From positions 1-51,650 of the forward strand of contig JAGPNE010000003.1 of assembly GCA_018052455.1 (NCBI GenBank): 51,650 bases of DNA, given 5' to 3'. Each line of letters starts with the position of its first letter. Within the stretch, counting starts at the first letter, position 1. The stretch is from Candidatus Fermentithermobacillaceae bacterium (GTDB taxonomy: Bacteria; Bacillota; Sulfobacillia; Fermentithermobacillales; Fermentithermobacillaceae). The notes under the pieces are model-generated. The model ran no database searches and had not been told where the DNA came from. It saw only the letters and a list, made by a program, of their open reading frames with translations. This document shows, in pieces, positions 18,472 to 27,277 of this stretch. The position numbers and the translations under genes are program-made.

Positions 18472-20127
18472 TCACATGAGAGTTATGGTGCAAAGGACGT
18501 AGGGTCTTTTGCCTAGTTCGTTTTTGAAATATCGTTTCAGTAGCGAAGTAAGGCCGTCTTCTACCGCGCCTTTGTCCAAAAGTGAATCTTTCGGTAAGAC
18601 GGATAAATACTGCTCGGCCTTCTGGGCGACTTCTGACATGACCCCGTCTTCGTACCCGAGTCCAATAAGGCCTACACTCTTAACCTCGGGTCTGCTTAGA
18701 ACCTTGCCTGTTTCTTTGGAGATCACGCACGATAGGAAAACAGCCCCCGATTCACCCAAAGTCTGCCTTTGCCTCAAGACCCGATCGCCTATATCTCCTA
18801 CTCCTAACCCGTCTACAAATGTGTCCTTCGTTTGGATTGTCCCGACTATACCAGCCTGGTCAGGAGTCAGTCTGAAAATAGTACCATTTTCGCCAATAAG
18901 CACATTAGTAGGAGAGACGCCCGTCGCTACTGCCAACTGAGAATGGATAACTAAGTGTCTGTATTCGCCGTGGACCGGGATAAAAAACTTTGGTTTGGTT
19001 AAGTTCAACATGATCTTTAGTTCTTCCTGGCTTGCGTGACCTGAAACGTGAACTCCAGACTCAGGCGTATACACAACGTCTGCTCCTCGCCTGAATAGAT
19101 TATCGACTACCCTAGATACTGTAGTTTCGTTACCAGGAACAGGAGAAGCCGCCATTATGACAAGGTCGCCTTCCACTATGTCGACTTTGCGATGTTCACC
19201 CACGGACATCCTTGAAAGAGCAGAAAGGGGTTCGCCTTGGCTGCCCGTGCTTAGGATTACGATACGAGATGCAGGGTATCTGTCGGCATCATCAACGTCT
19301 ATCATGGTTCCCATAGGTACCTGCAAGAAACCCATACCTATGGCGACTTCTACTACGTTTTCCATGCTTCGGCCGACTACACACACTTTTCTGCCGTGCC
19401 TGTAGGCGGCGTCAATGACCTGCTGTATCCTTGGTATGTTAGAAGCAAAAGTAGTGACTATAATCCTGCCTTTTGCCTGGTAGAAAACTTGGGAGAGGTT
19501 CTCGCCTACTACTCGCTCAGACAGAGTGTACCCAGGTCTATCAGCATGCGTACTGTCCGATAGCAGCGCCAGTACTCCATCTTCGCCAACCTCGGCAAGC
19601 CTGTGGTAGTCTACGGTATCGCCATCTACTGGAGTTTGATCAAGTTTGAAATCCCCTGTATGGACCAACGTTCCACATGGTGTACGAATGATCAAGCCTA
19701 CACTGTCAGACACAGAGTGCGTAGTTCTATAGAACTCAACTTCTACAGAACCCAACTTCACCGAATCTCGAGGAGCAACAACTCTAAAATCAAAGTCGCC
19801 TTCGAAACTTTCGTCCATCTTTCTTCGTGCAAGCCCCAGTGTGAGCCGCGTCCCATATACAGGCACATTCACCTTGCTCAAAACAAACGGCAGCGCTCCT
19901 ACGTGGTCTTCGTGACCGTGCGTAAGTACTATTGCCCTGAGACGGTCTTTTCGCTCAAGCATATAGGAAATATCAGGTATTACAAAATCAACTCCTGGCA
20001 TGTCGTCGCCTGGAAAAGCAAGCCCACAGTCTATGGCAATCATGTCATTGCCGGACTCAAGAAGCATAAGGTTCTTGCCAATTTCGCCCAAACCGCCCAA
20101 CGCCACTAATCGTATTTCTTTTGTCAT
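18472..20127 (-). CDS. rnj: Ribonuclease J
   Basis: A 551-residue metallo-beta-lactamase/beta-CASP ribonuclease (5'-3' exo- and endonuclease) of Gram-positive type mRNA turnover and rRNA maturation. The metal motif THGHEDHVGALPF is near residue 70. TTHSVSDSVGLII, VHTGDFKLDQTPVDG, HVSGHASQEELK and PVHGEYRHL follow in family order, with a C-terminal dimer domain of about 100 residues. ATG with GGGGGAG upstream. It is the last gene of the RNA-processing block, 52 bases after nfo. One copy is seen here, so J1 versus J2 cannot be assigned. Confidence 0.95.
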   Translation of the reverse strand: MTKEIRLVALGGLGEIGKNLMLLESGNDMIAIDCGLAFPGDDMPGVDFVIPDISYMLERKDRLRAIVLTHGHEDHVGALPFVLSKVNVPVYGTRLTLGLARRKMDESFEGDFDFRVVAPRDSVKLGSVEVEFYRTTHSVSDSVGLIIRTPCGTLVHTGDFKLDQTPVDGDTVDYHRLAEVGEDGVLALLSDSTHADRPGYTLSERVVGENLSQVFYQAKGRIIVTTFASNIPRIQQVIDAAYRHGRKVCVVGRSMENVVEVAIGMGFLQVPMGTMIDVDDADRYPASRIVILSTGSQGEPLSALSRMSVGEHRKVDIVEGDLVIMAASPVPGNETTVSRVVDNLFRRGADVVYTPESGVHVSGHASQEELKIMLNLTKPKFFIPVHGEYRHLVIHSQLAVATGVSPTNVLIGENGTIFRLTPDQAGIVGTIQTKDTFVDGLGVGDIGDRVLRQRQTLGESGAVFLSCVISKETGKVLSRPEVKSVGLIGLGYEDGVMSEVAQKAEQYLSVLPKDSLLDKGAVEDGLTSLLKRYFKNELGKRPYVLCTITLM

Positions 20128-20179
20128 GTCTCCCCCACCAAATAAATATATGTAATTTCCGTTCCTCGTAACCTCATCA

Positions 20180-21031
20180 TCAGAAGTCTCGCAACATTTT
20201 CACAGTAGAAATGTTGATTTTGTCTGCATCTTCGCTATCTTTAGGAGTCTCCATAATACCAGGTATGTCTGGGGCAAGCAGCGTACTGTTTACAACTGCC
20301 TTGAACCCTTCCAGGCCTATTGCTCCTTGACCAATGTGAAAATGTCTGTCTACGCGAGATCCTAGACCTCGCTTGCAGTCATTCAGATGAACAACTTCCA
20401 ATCTTTCCAACCCTACCAGCTCGTCAAATGAGAGCAGAACGCTTTCGACTTTTGTAGAATCCGTGAGATCATACCCGCGCGCAAAAGCGTGACATGTATC
20501 AAAGCAGGCGCCCACCCTATCTGCAGGAAGGTTCTTCACCAGGAAGCCTAGGGCCTCAAATGTACACCCGATTTCTTGGCCCTGACCCGCACTGTTTTCC
20601 AAGATAAGTTTGACCGGACCAGAGTATGAAGAGAGGATCTCTTGTATTGAACCAAGAGCCCTCTCTAGTGCCTCCTGGGACTCATCATCTTCTTCCTTCT
20701 GCTTGTGCCCTATGTGAGTCACCACAAACCTAGCACCTAGGGCCTGCGCTCTTTCCAAATCCTCAGAAAGCACTTCTACAGAATAATCTCGCTTGCTAGT
20801 TTCGGTTGACGCCAAGTTGACGAAATAAGGAGCATGCACAACCACTGGTCTTATGTCGTTAGCCTCGAGCAGGGAATTCGATTGGGAAATGTCAACCGGA
20901 TCCAACGGCTTGGCTTTTCCACCTCTTGGGCTACGAGAAAACACCTGGACAGCCTCGCAACCCAGTTGGGCAGCGACTTCGGCCATTTTTGAAATCCCGC
21001 CTTGGATTGAAAGATGGACTCCAAACCTCAT
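20180..21031 (-). CDS. nfo: Endonuclease IV (apurinic/apyrimidinic endonuclease)
   Basis: A 283-residue TIM-barrel AP endonuclease with three zinc ions, repairing abasic sites. Seen: MRFGVHLSIQGGISKMAEVA, VVHAPYFVNLAS, ILENSAGQGQEIG, CFDTCHAFARGYDL, VVHLNDCKRGLGSRVDRH and HIGQGAIGLEGF. The ATG at 21031 matches the family N-terminus and lies two bases after the pnp stop, so translation is probably coupled. A longer in-frame reading back to 21136 overlaps pnp and is not needed. A DNA-repair gene inside an RNA-processing operon is the odd point. Confidence 0.93.
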   Translation of the reverse strand: MRFGVHLSIQGGISKMAEVAAQLGCEAVQVFSRSPRGGKAKPLDPVDISQSNSLLEANDIRPVVVHAPYFVNLASTETSKRDYSVEVLSEDLERAQALGARFVVTHIGHKQKEEDDESQEALERALGSIQEILSSYSGPVKLILENSAGQGQEIGCTFEALGFLVKNLPADRVGACFDTCHAFARGYDLTDSTKVESVLLSFDELVGLERLEVVHLNDCKRGLGSRVDRHFHIGQGAIGLEGFKAVVNSTLLAPDIPGIMETPKDSEDADKINISTVKMLRDF

Positions 21032-21035
21032 CGCA

Positions 21036-23189
21036 TTATCTCGGCTTTCCGCTATTTCGTGGTTTTCCCTTGGAACGACTCTGATTGCTCCTATCCTTCC
21101 CGCTTCGATCTCTGTACGGTTCTTTTCCAGAATCACCCAATCTGCCCGATAGGTTTATTCTGCCAAGATGATCAACTTCTGTAACCTTGACCATTACCTC
21201 ATCGCCGACTTCTGGCATACCGCCTTCGCCAACATCGTTCTGCCGCATAAGGCCTTCCTTACCTGGCAAAACCTCTATGAAGGCACCATAAGATGATACC
21301 CTGGTAACCTTCCCTAAATACGTGTCGCCGACTTCAACATCGCGGGTTATCTGCTCAATGATCTGTTTGGCTCTTCGGCCCGATTCCTCATCTACTGCGG
21401 AGATGAACACTCTTCCGTCTTGCTCAATATCGATCTTGACTCCTGTTTCGCCGGTAATCTTATTTATGGTTTTGCCTCCAGGCCCAATAACTTCACGGAT
21501 CTTGTCAGGGTCAATCTGAACAACAATTATCCTTGGGGCAAAAGGCGATAGAGAATCTCTCGGCTTGTCGATGGTTTCTCGCATCTTCTCGAGAATAAAC
21601 AATCTGGCAGCTTTTGCCTTTTCAAGAGCAGTGCTTAAGATATCCCGATTAACACCCGAAATCTTGATATCCATCTGCAATGCAGTGATACCATCTTCGG
21701 TTCCGGCAACCTTGAAATCCATGTCACCCAATGCATCTTCCATGCCCTGAATATCAGTCAAAATAACAGCTTTATCTTCTTTCTTCACAAGACCCATGGC
21801 AACGCCGGCGACAGGATCTTTGATAGGAACCCCTGCATCCATGAGAGACAAGGTGCTGCCGCAGACAGAAGCCATAGAACTAGAACCGTTAGATTCAAGC
21901 ACCTCAGATACGACACGTATCGTATACGGGAAATCCTGTTCATCGGGTAGAACTGGTATTAGCGCTCTTTCTGCCAAGGCTCCATGGCCTATTTCTCTTC
22001 TGCCAGGACCACGAAGTGGCTTCGTTTCACCTACTGAAAACGGCGGGAAGTTGTAGTGGTGTATATACCTCTTGAACTCCTCTAGACCTGTAGTATCCAG
22101 TTCCTGGATATCACTCGTTGCCCCAAGAGTTGCTATGCTCAAGACTTGAGTCTGCCCTCTAGTAAACAGTCCAGAACCGTGAACCCGAGGAATCACAGAT
22201 ACCTCACAGGAAATTGGCCTTATTTCGCTCGGCCTCCTGCCGTCGGGTCTTACTTCTTCTTCGAGTATCATGGCCCTTACCTGGGTCTTCAAAACCTCGT
22301 TGAACGCCTCTTTTATCTCGTTTTCTTTCTCTGGAAATTCCTCTGCCATCGCGTCAAGCGCTTCCTTCAGTACAGAATCGATAGCGTTTTCGCGCTCAAG
22401 TTTGTCTTCATTCCTAATCGCTTTTCTGAGGGGACTTGTAACGAGTTCTTCTACTCTGGCTACTACCTCCCCATCAGGAACAAAGAGCTTGGGCTCCATT
22501 TTCGGTTTGCCGATCTCCTTTGCAATCTCTTCCTGGAAGGCAACTATCTTTTTTATTATCGCGTGGCCTTCCATCATTGCATCTACCATAACCTCTTCGG
22601 AGACTCGGTTCGCTCCGGCCTCTACCATGGAAATAGCGTCCTTGGTTCCTGCAACAGTGAGTTTTAGATCGCTTCTTTCAGATTCCTCAACCCCTGGATT
22701 AATCACAAATTCCCCGTCTACCAAGCCCATTTCGACTGCTCCTATTGGACCGCCGAACGGTATATCGCTCACACAAAGCGCAGCAGACGCGCCAATCATA
22801 CCGGCAATTTCAACAGAATAGTCGTGATCGATAGCCAGGGGCATAACAACAATTTGGACTTCATTTCTAAAGCCCTTGGGGAATAAAGGTCTTATAGGCC
22901 TATCGGTAAGCCTTGCTTGAAGAACCGCTTTCTCCGGCGGCCGTCCTTCTCTGCGTCCCCAACTTCCTGGAATTCTACCTACTGCATACAGTCTCTCTTC
23001 TACATCTACTGTAAGTGGGAAAAAGTCTGCGCCTTCTCTCGGCTCTTTCGATGCAGTTGCGGTTACAAGAACAATTGTATCTCCATAACTCACAAGTACC
23101 GACCCGTTAGCCTGCTTGGCCACTTTGCCAAACTGCAAAGTCAAAAGTTTTCCGCCGAGCTCCATCGAATATTCTCGAACACTTTCCAA
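21036..23189 (-). CDS. pnp: Polyribonucleotide nucleotidyltransferase (PNPase)
   Basis: About 717 residues; phosphorolytic 3'-5' exoribonuclease of the degradosome. The order is RNase PH domain 1 ([20 protein letters not shown]), helical domain, then RNase PH domain 2 ([51 protein letters not shown]). A KH domain ([20 protein letters not shown]) and an S1 domain ([20 protein letters not shown]) follow. A basic, serine-rich tail of about 30 residues ends it. AAAGGAAGTG upstream fits TTG at 23189 best; GTG at 23198 lies inside that site. It follows rpsO by 26 bases, the common rpsO-pnp order. Confidence 0.95.
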   Translation of the reverse strand: MESVREYSMELGGKLLTLQFGKVAKQANGSVLVSYGDTIVLVTATASKEPREGADFFPLTVDVEERLYAVGRIPGSWGRREGRPPEKAVLQARLTDRPIRPLFPKGFRNEVQIVVMPLAIDHDYSVEIAGMIGASAALCVSDIPFGGPIGAVEMGLVDGEFVINPGVEESERSDLKLTVAGTKDAISMVEAGANRVSEEVMVDAMMEGHAIIKKIVAFQEEIAKEIGKPKMEPKLFVPDGEVVARVEELVTSPLRKAIRNEDKLERENAIDSVLKEALDAMAEEFPEKENEIKEAFNEVLKTQVRAMILEEEVRPDGRRPSEIRPISCEVSVIPRVHGSGLFTRGQTQVLSIATLGATSDIQELDTTGLEEFKRYIHHYNFPPFSVGETKPLRGPGRREIGHGALAERALIPVLPDEQDFPYTIRVVSEVLESNGSSSMASVCGSTLSLMDAGVPIKDPVAGVAMGLVKKEDKAVILTDIQGMEDALGDMDFKVAGTEDGITALQMDIKISGVNRDILSTALEKAKAARLFILEKMRETIDKPRDSLSPFAPRIIVVQIDPDKIREVIGPGGKTINKITGETGVKIDIEQDGRVFISAVDEESGRRAKQIIEQITRDVEVGDTYLGKVTRVSSYGAFIEVLPGKEGLMRQNDVGEGGMPEVGDEVMVKVTEVDHLGRINLSGRLGDSGKEPYRDRSGKDRSNQSRSKGKPRNSGKPR

Positions 23190-23215
23190 TAAATACACTT
23201 CCTTTCAGTTATCCC

Positions 23216-23485
23216 CTAGCCTCTCAAACCAAGCTTCTCCACTACTTCCCTGTAACGCTCGGGGGACTCCTGGGCAAGGTAGTTCAAAAGAGCGCGGCGT
23301 TGGCCTACCATTTTTAGAAGGCCTCTTCGGCTGTGGTGATCCTTCTTATGAACCTTAAGGTGCTCTGTTAGGTACGAGATTCGCTCTGTCAAAAGGGCAA
23401 TCTGAACTTCCGGAGAACCTGTATCGGTTTCATGTCGCTTGAATTCGTCGATAATGGCTTTTTTTCTAGTACTATCAAGGGTCAA
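23216..23485 (-). CDS. rpsO: Ribosomal protein S15
   Basis: An 89-residue small-subunit protein, the exact family length when read from TTG at 23485. Seen: [48 protein letters not shown] and [11 protein letters not shown]. It binds 16S rRNA helices 20-22 early in 30S assembly. GGAGG (23495-23499) lies nine bases before TTG; a longer reading to 23548 is unsupported. The leader between the ribF stop and this site folds into a candidate S15-responsive pseudoknot (see 23495-23563). Confidence 0.96.
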   Translation of the reverse strand: MTLDSTRKKAIIDEFKRHETDTGSPEVQIALLTERISYLTEHLKVHKKDHHSRRGLLKMVGQRRALLNYLAQESPERYREVVEKLGLRG

Positions 23486-23494
23486 TTCAGTATA

Positions 23495-23563
23495 CCTCCA
23501 TATGGTTCTTCTATGCCTTGAACCAAGCGCTGCGCCGGAGATACGCAAAGCCTAGTCTCAAGG
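23495..23563 (-). ncRNA. Candidate S15 autoregulatory leader (hairpin plus pseudoknot with the rpsO ribosome-binding site)
   Basis: Minus-strand RNA between the ribF stop and rpsO folds into one long hairpin at 23516-23563. CCUUGA/UCAAGG (6 bp), ACUAGGC/GCUUGGU (7 bp with two G-U pairs) and UUGCG/CGCAG (5 bp) close a loop containing UAUCUCC. That loop can pair over seven bases, with one G-U, to GGAGGUA, which is the rpsO Shine-Dalgarno region. The G-U pairs would be A-C mismatches on the opposite strand, so the structure belongs to the rpsO transcript. E. coli rpsO uses an analogous pseudoknot for S15 feedback. Fold predicted by hand. Confidence 0.6.
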
Positions 23564-24565
23564 TCACTTTGTCACGAAAATTCTATCATAAGCACCTAAC
23601 AGTGTAAACAAACCATCGTCTAGACCTAGGGTTTCCTCAGATTGGAGATGGCAAAGCGCCGTTTCTATATCGGATTGGATCTGTTCTTTTAGGAAGTCCA
23701 CCGACGTAAACTTGCGTTCCTCTCTTATGTACCTGTCTAGAAAGATCTGCATGTCGGCACCATACAGTTGACCCGAGAACCCAGGAACGTGTACCTCCAC
23801 GCAAGTCTGACCTCCTCCAAAAGTAGGCTTCACCCCTATGTTGCATACTGCAGGCATTAGATCTCCTCCCGAAACCCTGGCCAATACCGAGTAAACACCG
23901 TTCTTTGGAAGCAGTTTGTCCGCTGGATAGCGTATGTTGGAAGTAGGCACCCCGATCTGCCCCCCGACACCGGTTCCTCTTACAACCTCACCGTAAATGC
24001 AATAAGGACGTCCCAAGAACTCGTTTGCGGTTACTGAATCTCCATCCAGAATAAGGCTCCTTATCTTTGTACTTGAAACCACGTCTCCGCGGATCTCAAA
24101 TGGCGGCACAACTAGAACTTCAAATTCTTTGTCTCGACATATTTCTTTTAGATACTGCGGAGTCCCTCTGCCCATATAGCCAAAAGTAAAGTTGAACCCG
24201 CACACAACATACTTTGAGTTTAGCAACGAGCAAAGATAGTGGTCTGCAAACTGCTCAGGCGAAAGTCTAGCAACTTGCTCCGTAAAGGGAATCGCCCAAT
24301 AGTAGTCAATACCCATATCTTCGAGAAGCACTTTCTTCTCTCTCTCGGGGGTAAGGAGCCGCACGTGCCCGTTAGATTGCTCCAACACTATCTTGGGATG
24401 AGGTGCAAATGTAACCGCCATTACAGGTAGACCGGTCTCGCTTCTAAGTTCAAGAGCAGTATTCAAGAGTTCCTTGTGACCAAGGTGAACGCCATCGAAA
24501 ACACCTATGGCTACAACCAGTTCTTGTCCTTTTAGTTCTGCATATGGATTGACTATGGTCTTCAG
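23564..24565 (-). CDS. ribF: Bifunctional riboflavin kinase / FAD synthetase, CTG start
   Basis: About 333 residues, making FMN then FAD from riboflavin. The N-terminal FMN adenylyltransferase domain has IGVFDGVHLGHKELL near residues 22-36, AVTFAPHPKIVLE, FNFTFGYMGRGTP and SSTKIRSLI. The C-terminal flavokinase domain has GRPYCIYGEVVRGTGVGGQIGVPTSNI and KNGVYSVLA, ending near VCNIGVKPTFGGGQ and FLDRYIREERKF. The frame is open only back to a TGA at 24572-24574, and no ATG, GTG or TTG precedes the nucleotide-binding motif. CTG at 24565 gives MKTIVNPYAEL, matching the common MKTI family start, with GGGAAG upstream. It follows truB by 14 bases. Confidence 0.92.
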   Translation of the reverse strand: MKTIVNPYAELKGQELVVAIGVFDGVHLGHKELLNTALELRSETGLPVMAVTFAPHPKIVLEQSNGHVRLLTPEREKKVLLEDMGIDYYWAIPFTEQVARLSPEQFADHYLCSLLNSKYVVCGFNFTFGYMGRGTPQYLKEICRDKEFEVLVVPPFEIRGDVVSSTKIRSLILDGDSVTANEFLGRPYCIYGEVVRGTGVGGQIGVPTSNIRYPADKLLPKNGVYSVLARVSGGDLMPAVCNIGVKPTFGGGQTCVEVHVPGFSGQLYGADMQIFLDRYIREERKFTSVDFLKEQIQSDIETALCHLQSEETLGLDDGLFTLLGAYDRIFVTK

Positions 24566-24579
24566 GAAACATCACTTCC

Positions 24580-25545
24580 CTACAACAATACTTTTTCATA
24601 TTCTATTTGAAACGACGAATCACTCGCGAAAGATAAAGACACCGCACAAGCAATTCGTTCCTGCTCAATATCCGACTGTCTAAGAGTGCACAAGAGAACC
24701 GGGCTCCGGCAACATGAAATTCCGCAATAGTGCCGGGCAACCGTCAAGACTTCCTGAGGATCCAAGAAATCTTCGACCACTAGAGGAACGCCGTGCCTAA
24801 TTGACCGAACAGTCTCAGGCTTTAGAGCTAAGAATACGAAACTCGAAAAAACCAGTTTCGGATCAGCAAAAAGATCACTTTCACTATTGCAAAAACGCCT
24901 GCTCCTAAGTGAATCAAGGGTCACAGCATCCTTCAAACAGAAGCTGCCTACACGAGTCCTCAGAAGGTAGGACACTACGCATCCACACCCGAGTTCGTCT
25001 CCGAGATCCCTCGCAAGACCCCGTATATAAGTGCCAGACCCAACTTGCATACAGAGCATGGCTCTTGGATACGTGTTGTCTACCCAATGCAGCATCTCGA
25101 TATGGTCCACGCGAACACTCCTGGCAGGCGCGTGCACGTCCATCCCTTTTCTGGCCAAATCATAGAGCCTCTTGCCACCAAGGTGGACTGCAGAAAAGGC
25201 CGGCGGCACTTGCTCAATATGCCCAGTAAATTTGGGCAAAAGCCCCGTAACTTGGTCACAAGTCAAGTGACTGCAATCTTCCATGGAAATAATCCTTCCG
25301 TCCAAGTCACCCGTATCAGTTGCAATACCAAACGTAAATTCAGCAAGATACTCTTTATCCTCGTTCATCAAGTACTCTGAAAGGCGGGTATATGCACCTA
25401 CTGCAATTGGAAGCACACCTACGGCCATTGGATCCAAAGTACCCAAGTGCCCGACTTTTCTCTCTTCGAATATGTGCCGCACCTCAAGTACAACGTCATG
25501 AGAGGTTACACCTTTTGGCTTGACAACGTTCAAAAACCCGTTCAT
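24580..25545 (-). CDS. truB: tRNA pseudouridine-55 synthase
   Basis: A 321-residue pseudouridine synthase making psi-55 in the T loop of tRNA. MNGFLNVVKPKGVTSHDVV opens the catalytic domain, and the catalytic aspartate is in HLGTLDPMAVGVLPIAVG near residue 40. QVPPAFSAVHLGGKRLYDLARKG and SGTYIRGLARDLGDELG follow, then a PUA-like C-terminus. Its ATG overlaps the nrnA TGA stop (ATGA), so translation is coupled. AAAGGAAG precedes it. The last 60 residues are longer and less conserved than in short TruB proteins. Confidence 0.93.
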   Translation of the reverse strand: MNGFLNVVKPKGVTSHDVVLEVRHIFEERKVGHLGTLDPMAVGVLPIAVGAYTRLSEYLMNEDKEYLAEFTFGIATDTGDLDGRIISMEDCSHLTCDQVTGLLPKFTGHIEQVPPAFSAVHLGGKRLYDLARKGMDVHAPARSVRVDHIEMLHWVDNTYPRAMLCMQVGSGTYIRGLARDLGDELGCGCVVSYLLRTRVGSFCLKDAVTLDSLRSRRFCNSESDLFADPKLVFSSFVFLALKPETVRSIRHGVPLVVEDFLDPQEVLTVARHYCGISCCRSPVLLCTLRQSDIEQERIACAVSLSFASDSSFQIEYEKVLL

Positions 25546-26537
25546 ATGTCTTCCTTTGACAAAACACCAAACACCTTGATTTTGGCTTGGTCTAAAGAAC
25601 CTAGTATGAACGCGCCTGCTGCCCTAGCGTGCCCACCACCGCCCAAGGACTCTGCAATCTTTGCAACATCCACTCTATGCTTGGACCTAAAGCTAACATC
25701 GACACCCTGCCCATCGGGAGTTTCCTTGAAACACAAAGCAACCTCGACTCCTTCTATAGAGCGCGGATAGTTTATAATGCCTTCTGTCTCGTCAAAAGAA
25801 GATCCAGAATTCTCTACCATGTCCCTGGTGACCTCGACCGACGCAACCTTGCCCCCAAAGTGCAGAGTCAGTGTCTGCAATGCGCTTCTCAGAAGCAGCA
25901 AAGATGAAAGGCTCCTCGTCTCAAAAAGATAGTCGGCTACCCTAGAAGGATCAGCTCCGACCTCAACAAGTTCGCTAGCCACCCATAACGCCCGAGCAGT
26001 AGTATTTTGATACCTAAAACCTCCGGTATCGCTCGCTATTGCGCAGTAAAGGCAAAGCGCAATGTTCCTGGTTATAGGAACACCCAAAGCCTTGAGCAAG
26101 AAAAATACCAATTCCCCGGTAGAGCTAGCTCCCGGATCTACTAGGCATACGTCTCCATACTGAGAATTACTTACGTGATGGTCGATATTTATGATCATAT
26201 CGCCAACAGCAAAGCTAAGGCATTTACCTGTTCGATGCGGATCCGTGCAATCAAGAAACACCACCGTGTCAAAAGATACGGGATCCGATGTCATTTCTGA
26301 GATAGTCCTGTGCAAATATTGACCCGGCAGAAAGTCATAGCTGCTAGGATGAGCATCCTGGGACAATAATAGGACTCTCTTGCCCAAAAAAAGGAGCCCG
26401 AGGGCAAGACCTAGACCTGATCCAATACAGTCTCCATCGGGCTTCTTATGTTCAAGTATTAACACGCTCTTGCTTTGACGCAACACTTCGCTTATGCGAG
26501 TTGTTTCTTCCTTCCACGGGACTGCTGTAACCATCAT
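25542..26537 (-). CDS. nrnA: Bifunctional oligoribonuclease / PAP phosphatase (DHH family)
   Basis: A 331-residue DHH/DHHA1 phosphoesterase that degrades nanoRNA and 3'-phosphoadenosine 5'-phosphate. Manganese-site motifs: EHKKPDGDCIGSGLGLAL near residue 30, FLDCTDPHRTG, NIDHHVSNSQYGD and SDTGGFRYQNT. The DHHA1 substrate motif is SLGGGGHARAAGA near the C-terminus. The ATG at 26537 has GGGAGAG seven bases upstream; an earlier ATG at 26555 has no site. The gene sits between rbfA and truB, as in many Clostridia. Confidence 0.92.
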   Translation of the reverse strand: MMVTAVPWKEETTRISEVLRQSKSVLILEHKKPDGDCIGSGLGLALGLLFLGKRVLLLSQDAHPSSYDFLPGQYLHRTISEMTSDPVSFDTVVFLDCTDPHRTGKCLSFAVGDMIINIDHHVSNSQYGDVCLVDPGASSTGELVFFLLKALGVPITRNIALCLYCAIASDTGGFRYQNTTARALWVASELVEVGADPSRVADYLFETRSLSSLLLLRSALQTLTLHFGGKVASVEVTRDMVENSGSSFDETEGIINYPRSIEGVEVALCFKETPDGQGVDVSFRSKHRVDVAKIAESLGGGGHARAAGAFILGSLDQAKIKVFGVLSKEDI

Positions 26538-26576
26538 TGATTGACTCTCCCACATACTTACAGTGTATTCATCAGA

Positions 26577-26951
26577 TTACTCAGGTTCTTCTTTGTCTTT
26601 GTCCTTCTTTTCATCTTCTTCAATTTCAGATAAGAGCTTTGAAATGTGTATGCTATACTCAATGCTATCATCTAGAACGAACTGAATCTCAGGAGCATGT
26701 CTTATCCCTAGCGCTTTAGAAACTTCCGCCCTAATAAGTCCTTGGGCGCTCTTGAGTCCTTCCATTGTCTTTTCCTTTTCTTCGTCGGTTCCCAAAACAC
26801 TAATGTAAACTTTTGCCTGAGACAAATCTTTGTTAACGCTCACTCTTACAACGCTGGCAAATCCAATCCGCGGGTCCTTAAGCCGCCTCATGATAAGCTC
26901 TGACACAACCTCACGAATTAGTGCAGCTATCCTGTCTGGTCTTTGTGCCAT
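26577..26951 (-). CDS. rbfA: Ribosome-binding factor A
   Basis: A 124-residue KH-like 30S maturation factor and cold-shock protein. MAQRPDRIAALIREVVSELIMRRLKDPRIGF, VRVSVNKDLSQAKVYISVLG and LRAEVSKALGIRHAPEIQFVLDDS (written in overlapping parts) are typical. The last 20 residues are a very acidic/basic tail rich in Asp, Lys and Glu. ATG at 26951 is supported by GGGGTG; a GTG at 26960 is the longer alternative. It lies downstream of the DUF503 gene by 16 bases. Confidence 0.92.
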   Translation of the reverse strand: MAQRPDRIAALIREVVSELIMRRLKDPRIGFASVVRVSVNKDLSQAKVYISVLGTDEEKEKTMEGLKSAQGLIRAEVSKALGIRHAPEIQFVLDDSIEYSIHISKLLSEIEEDEKKDKDKEEPE

Positions 26952-26967
26952 GAGCAACACCCCGCAG

Positions 26968-27252
26968 TCATGTAATTATGTCGATGTGAAAATCTACTAC
27001 TTCTCCGTCAATATTGTCTTCTATCCAAAGAACAGCCTTGTTCAATATGTCAAGCGCATGGCTTTCTTGATTCGTTACTACAGCAATACCTAGAAGAACC
27101 CTTCCCCAACACTCGTTGGCTCCAACCTCTGCACAAGAAACGCCGAAGCGCTGCTGTAATTTCGACACGAGGCTCTTGGTAACTCGTCTTTTATCTTTGA
27201 GCGAATGCATGCCAAAAAGCCTTATATCTAGTAGACACTGCCCGACCACCAT
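26968..27252 (-). CDS. DUF503 (YlxP-like) protein
   Basis: A 94-residue DUF503 protein. MVVGQCLLDIRLFGMHSLKDKRRVTKSLVSKL and VSCAEVGANECWGRVLLGIAVV are the recognisable family blocks. The Bacillus homologue YlxP sits at the same place between infB and rbfA and has been linked to 30S maturation with RbfA; the biochemical role is not settled. ATG with GGGGTTGG upstream. It is 25 bases downstream of infB. Confidence 0.85.
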   Translation of the reverse strand: MVVGQCLLDIRLFGMHSLKDKRRVTKSLVSKLQQRFGVSCAEVGANECWGRVLLGIAVVTNQESHALDILNKAVLWIEDNIDGEVVDFHIDIIT

Positions 27253-27277
27253 AGCGCCAACCCCATTCTACGCGATA

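Noticed and set aside
21031..21136. Longer nfo start giving 35 extra residues
   Set aside because: The extension overlaps the conserved pnp C-terminus, and the family begins at MRFGVHLSIQGG.
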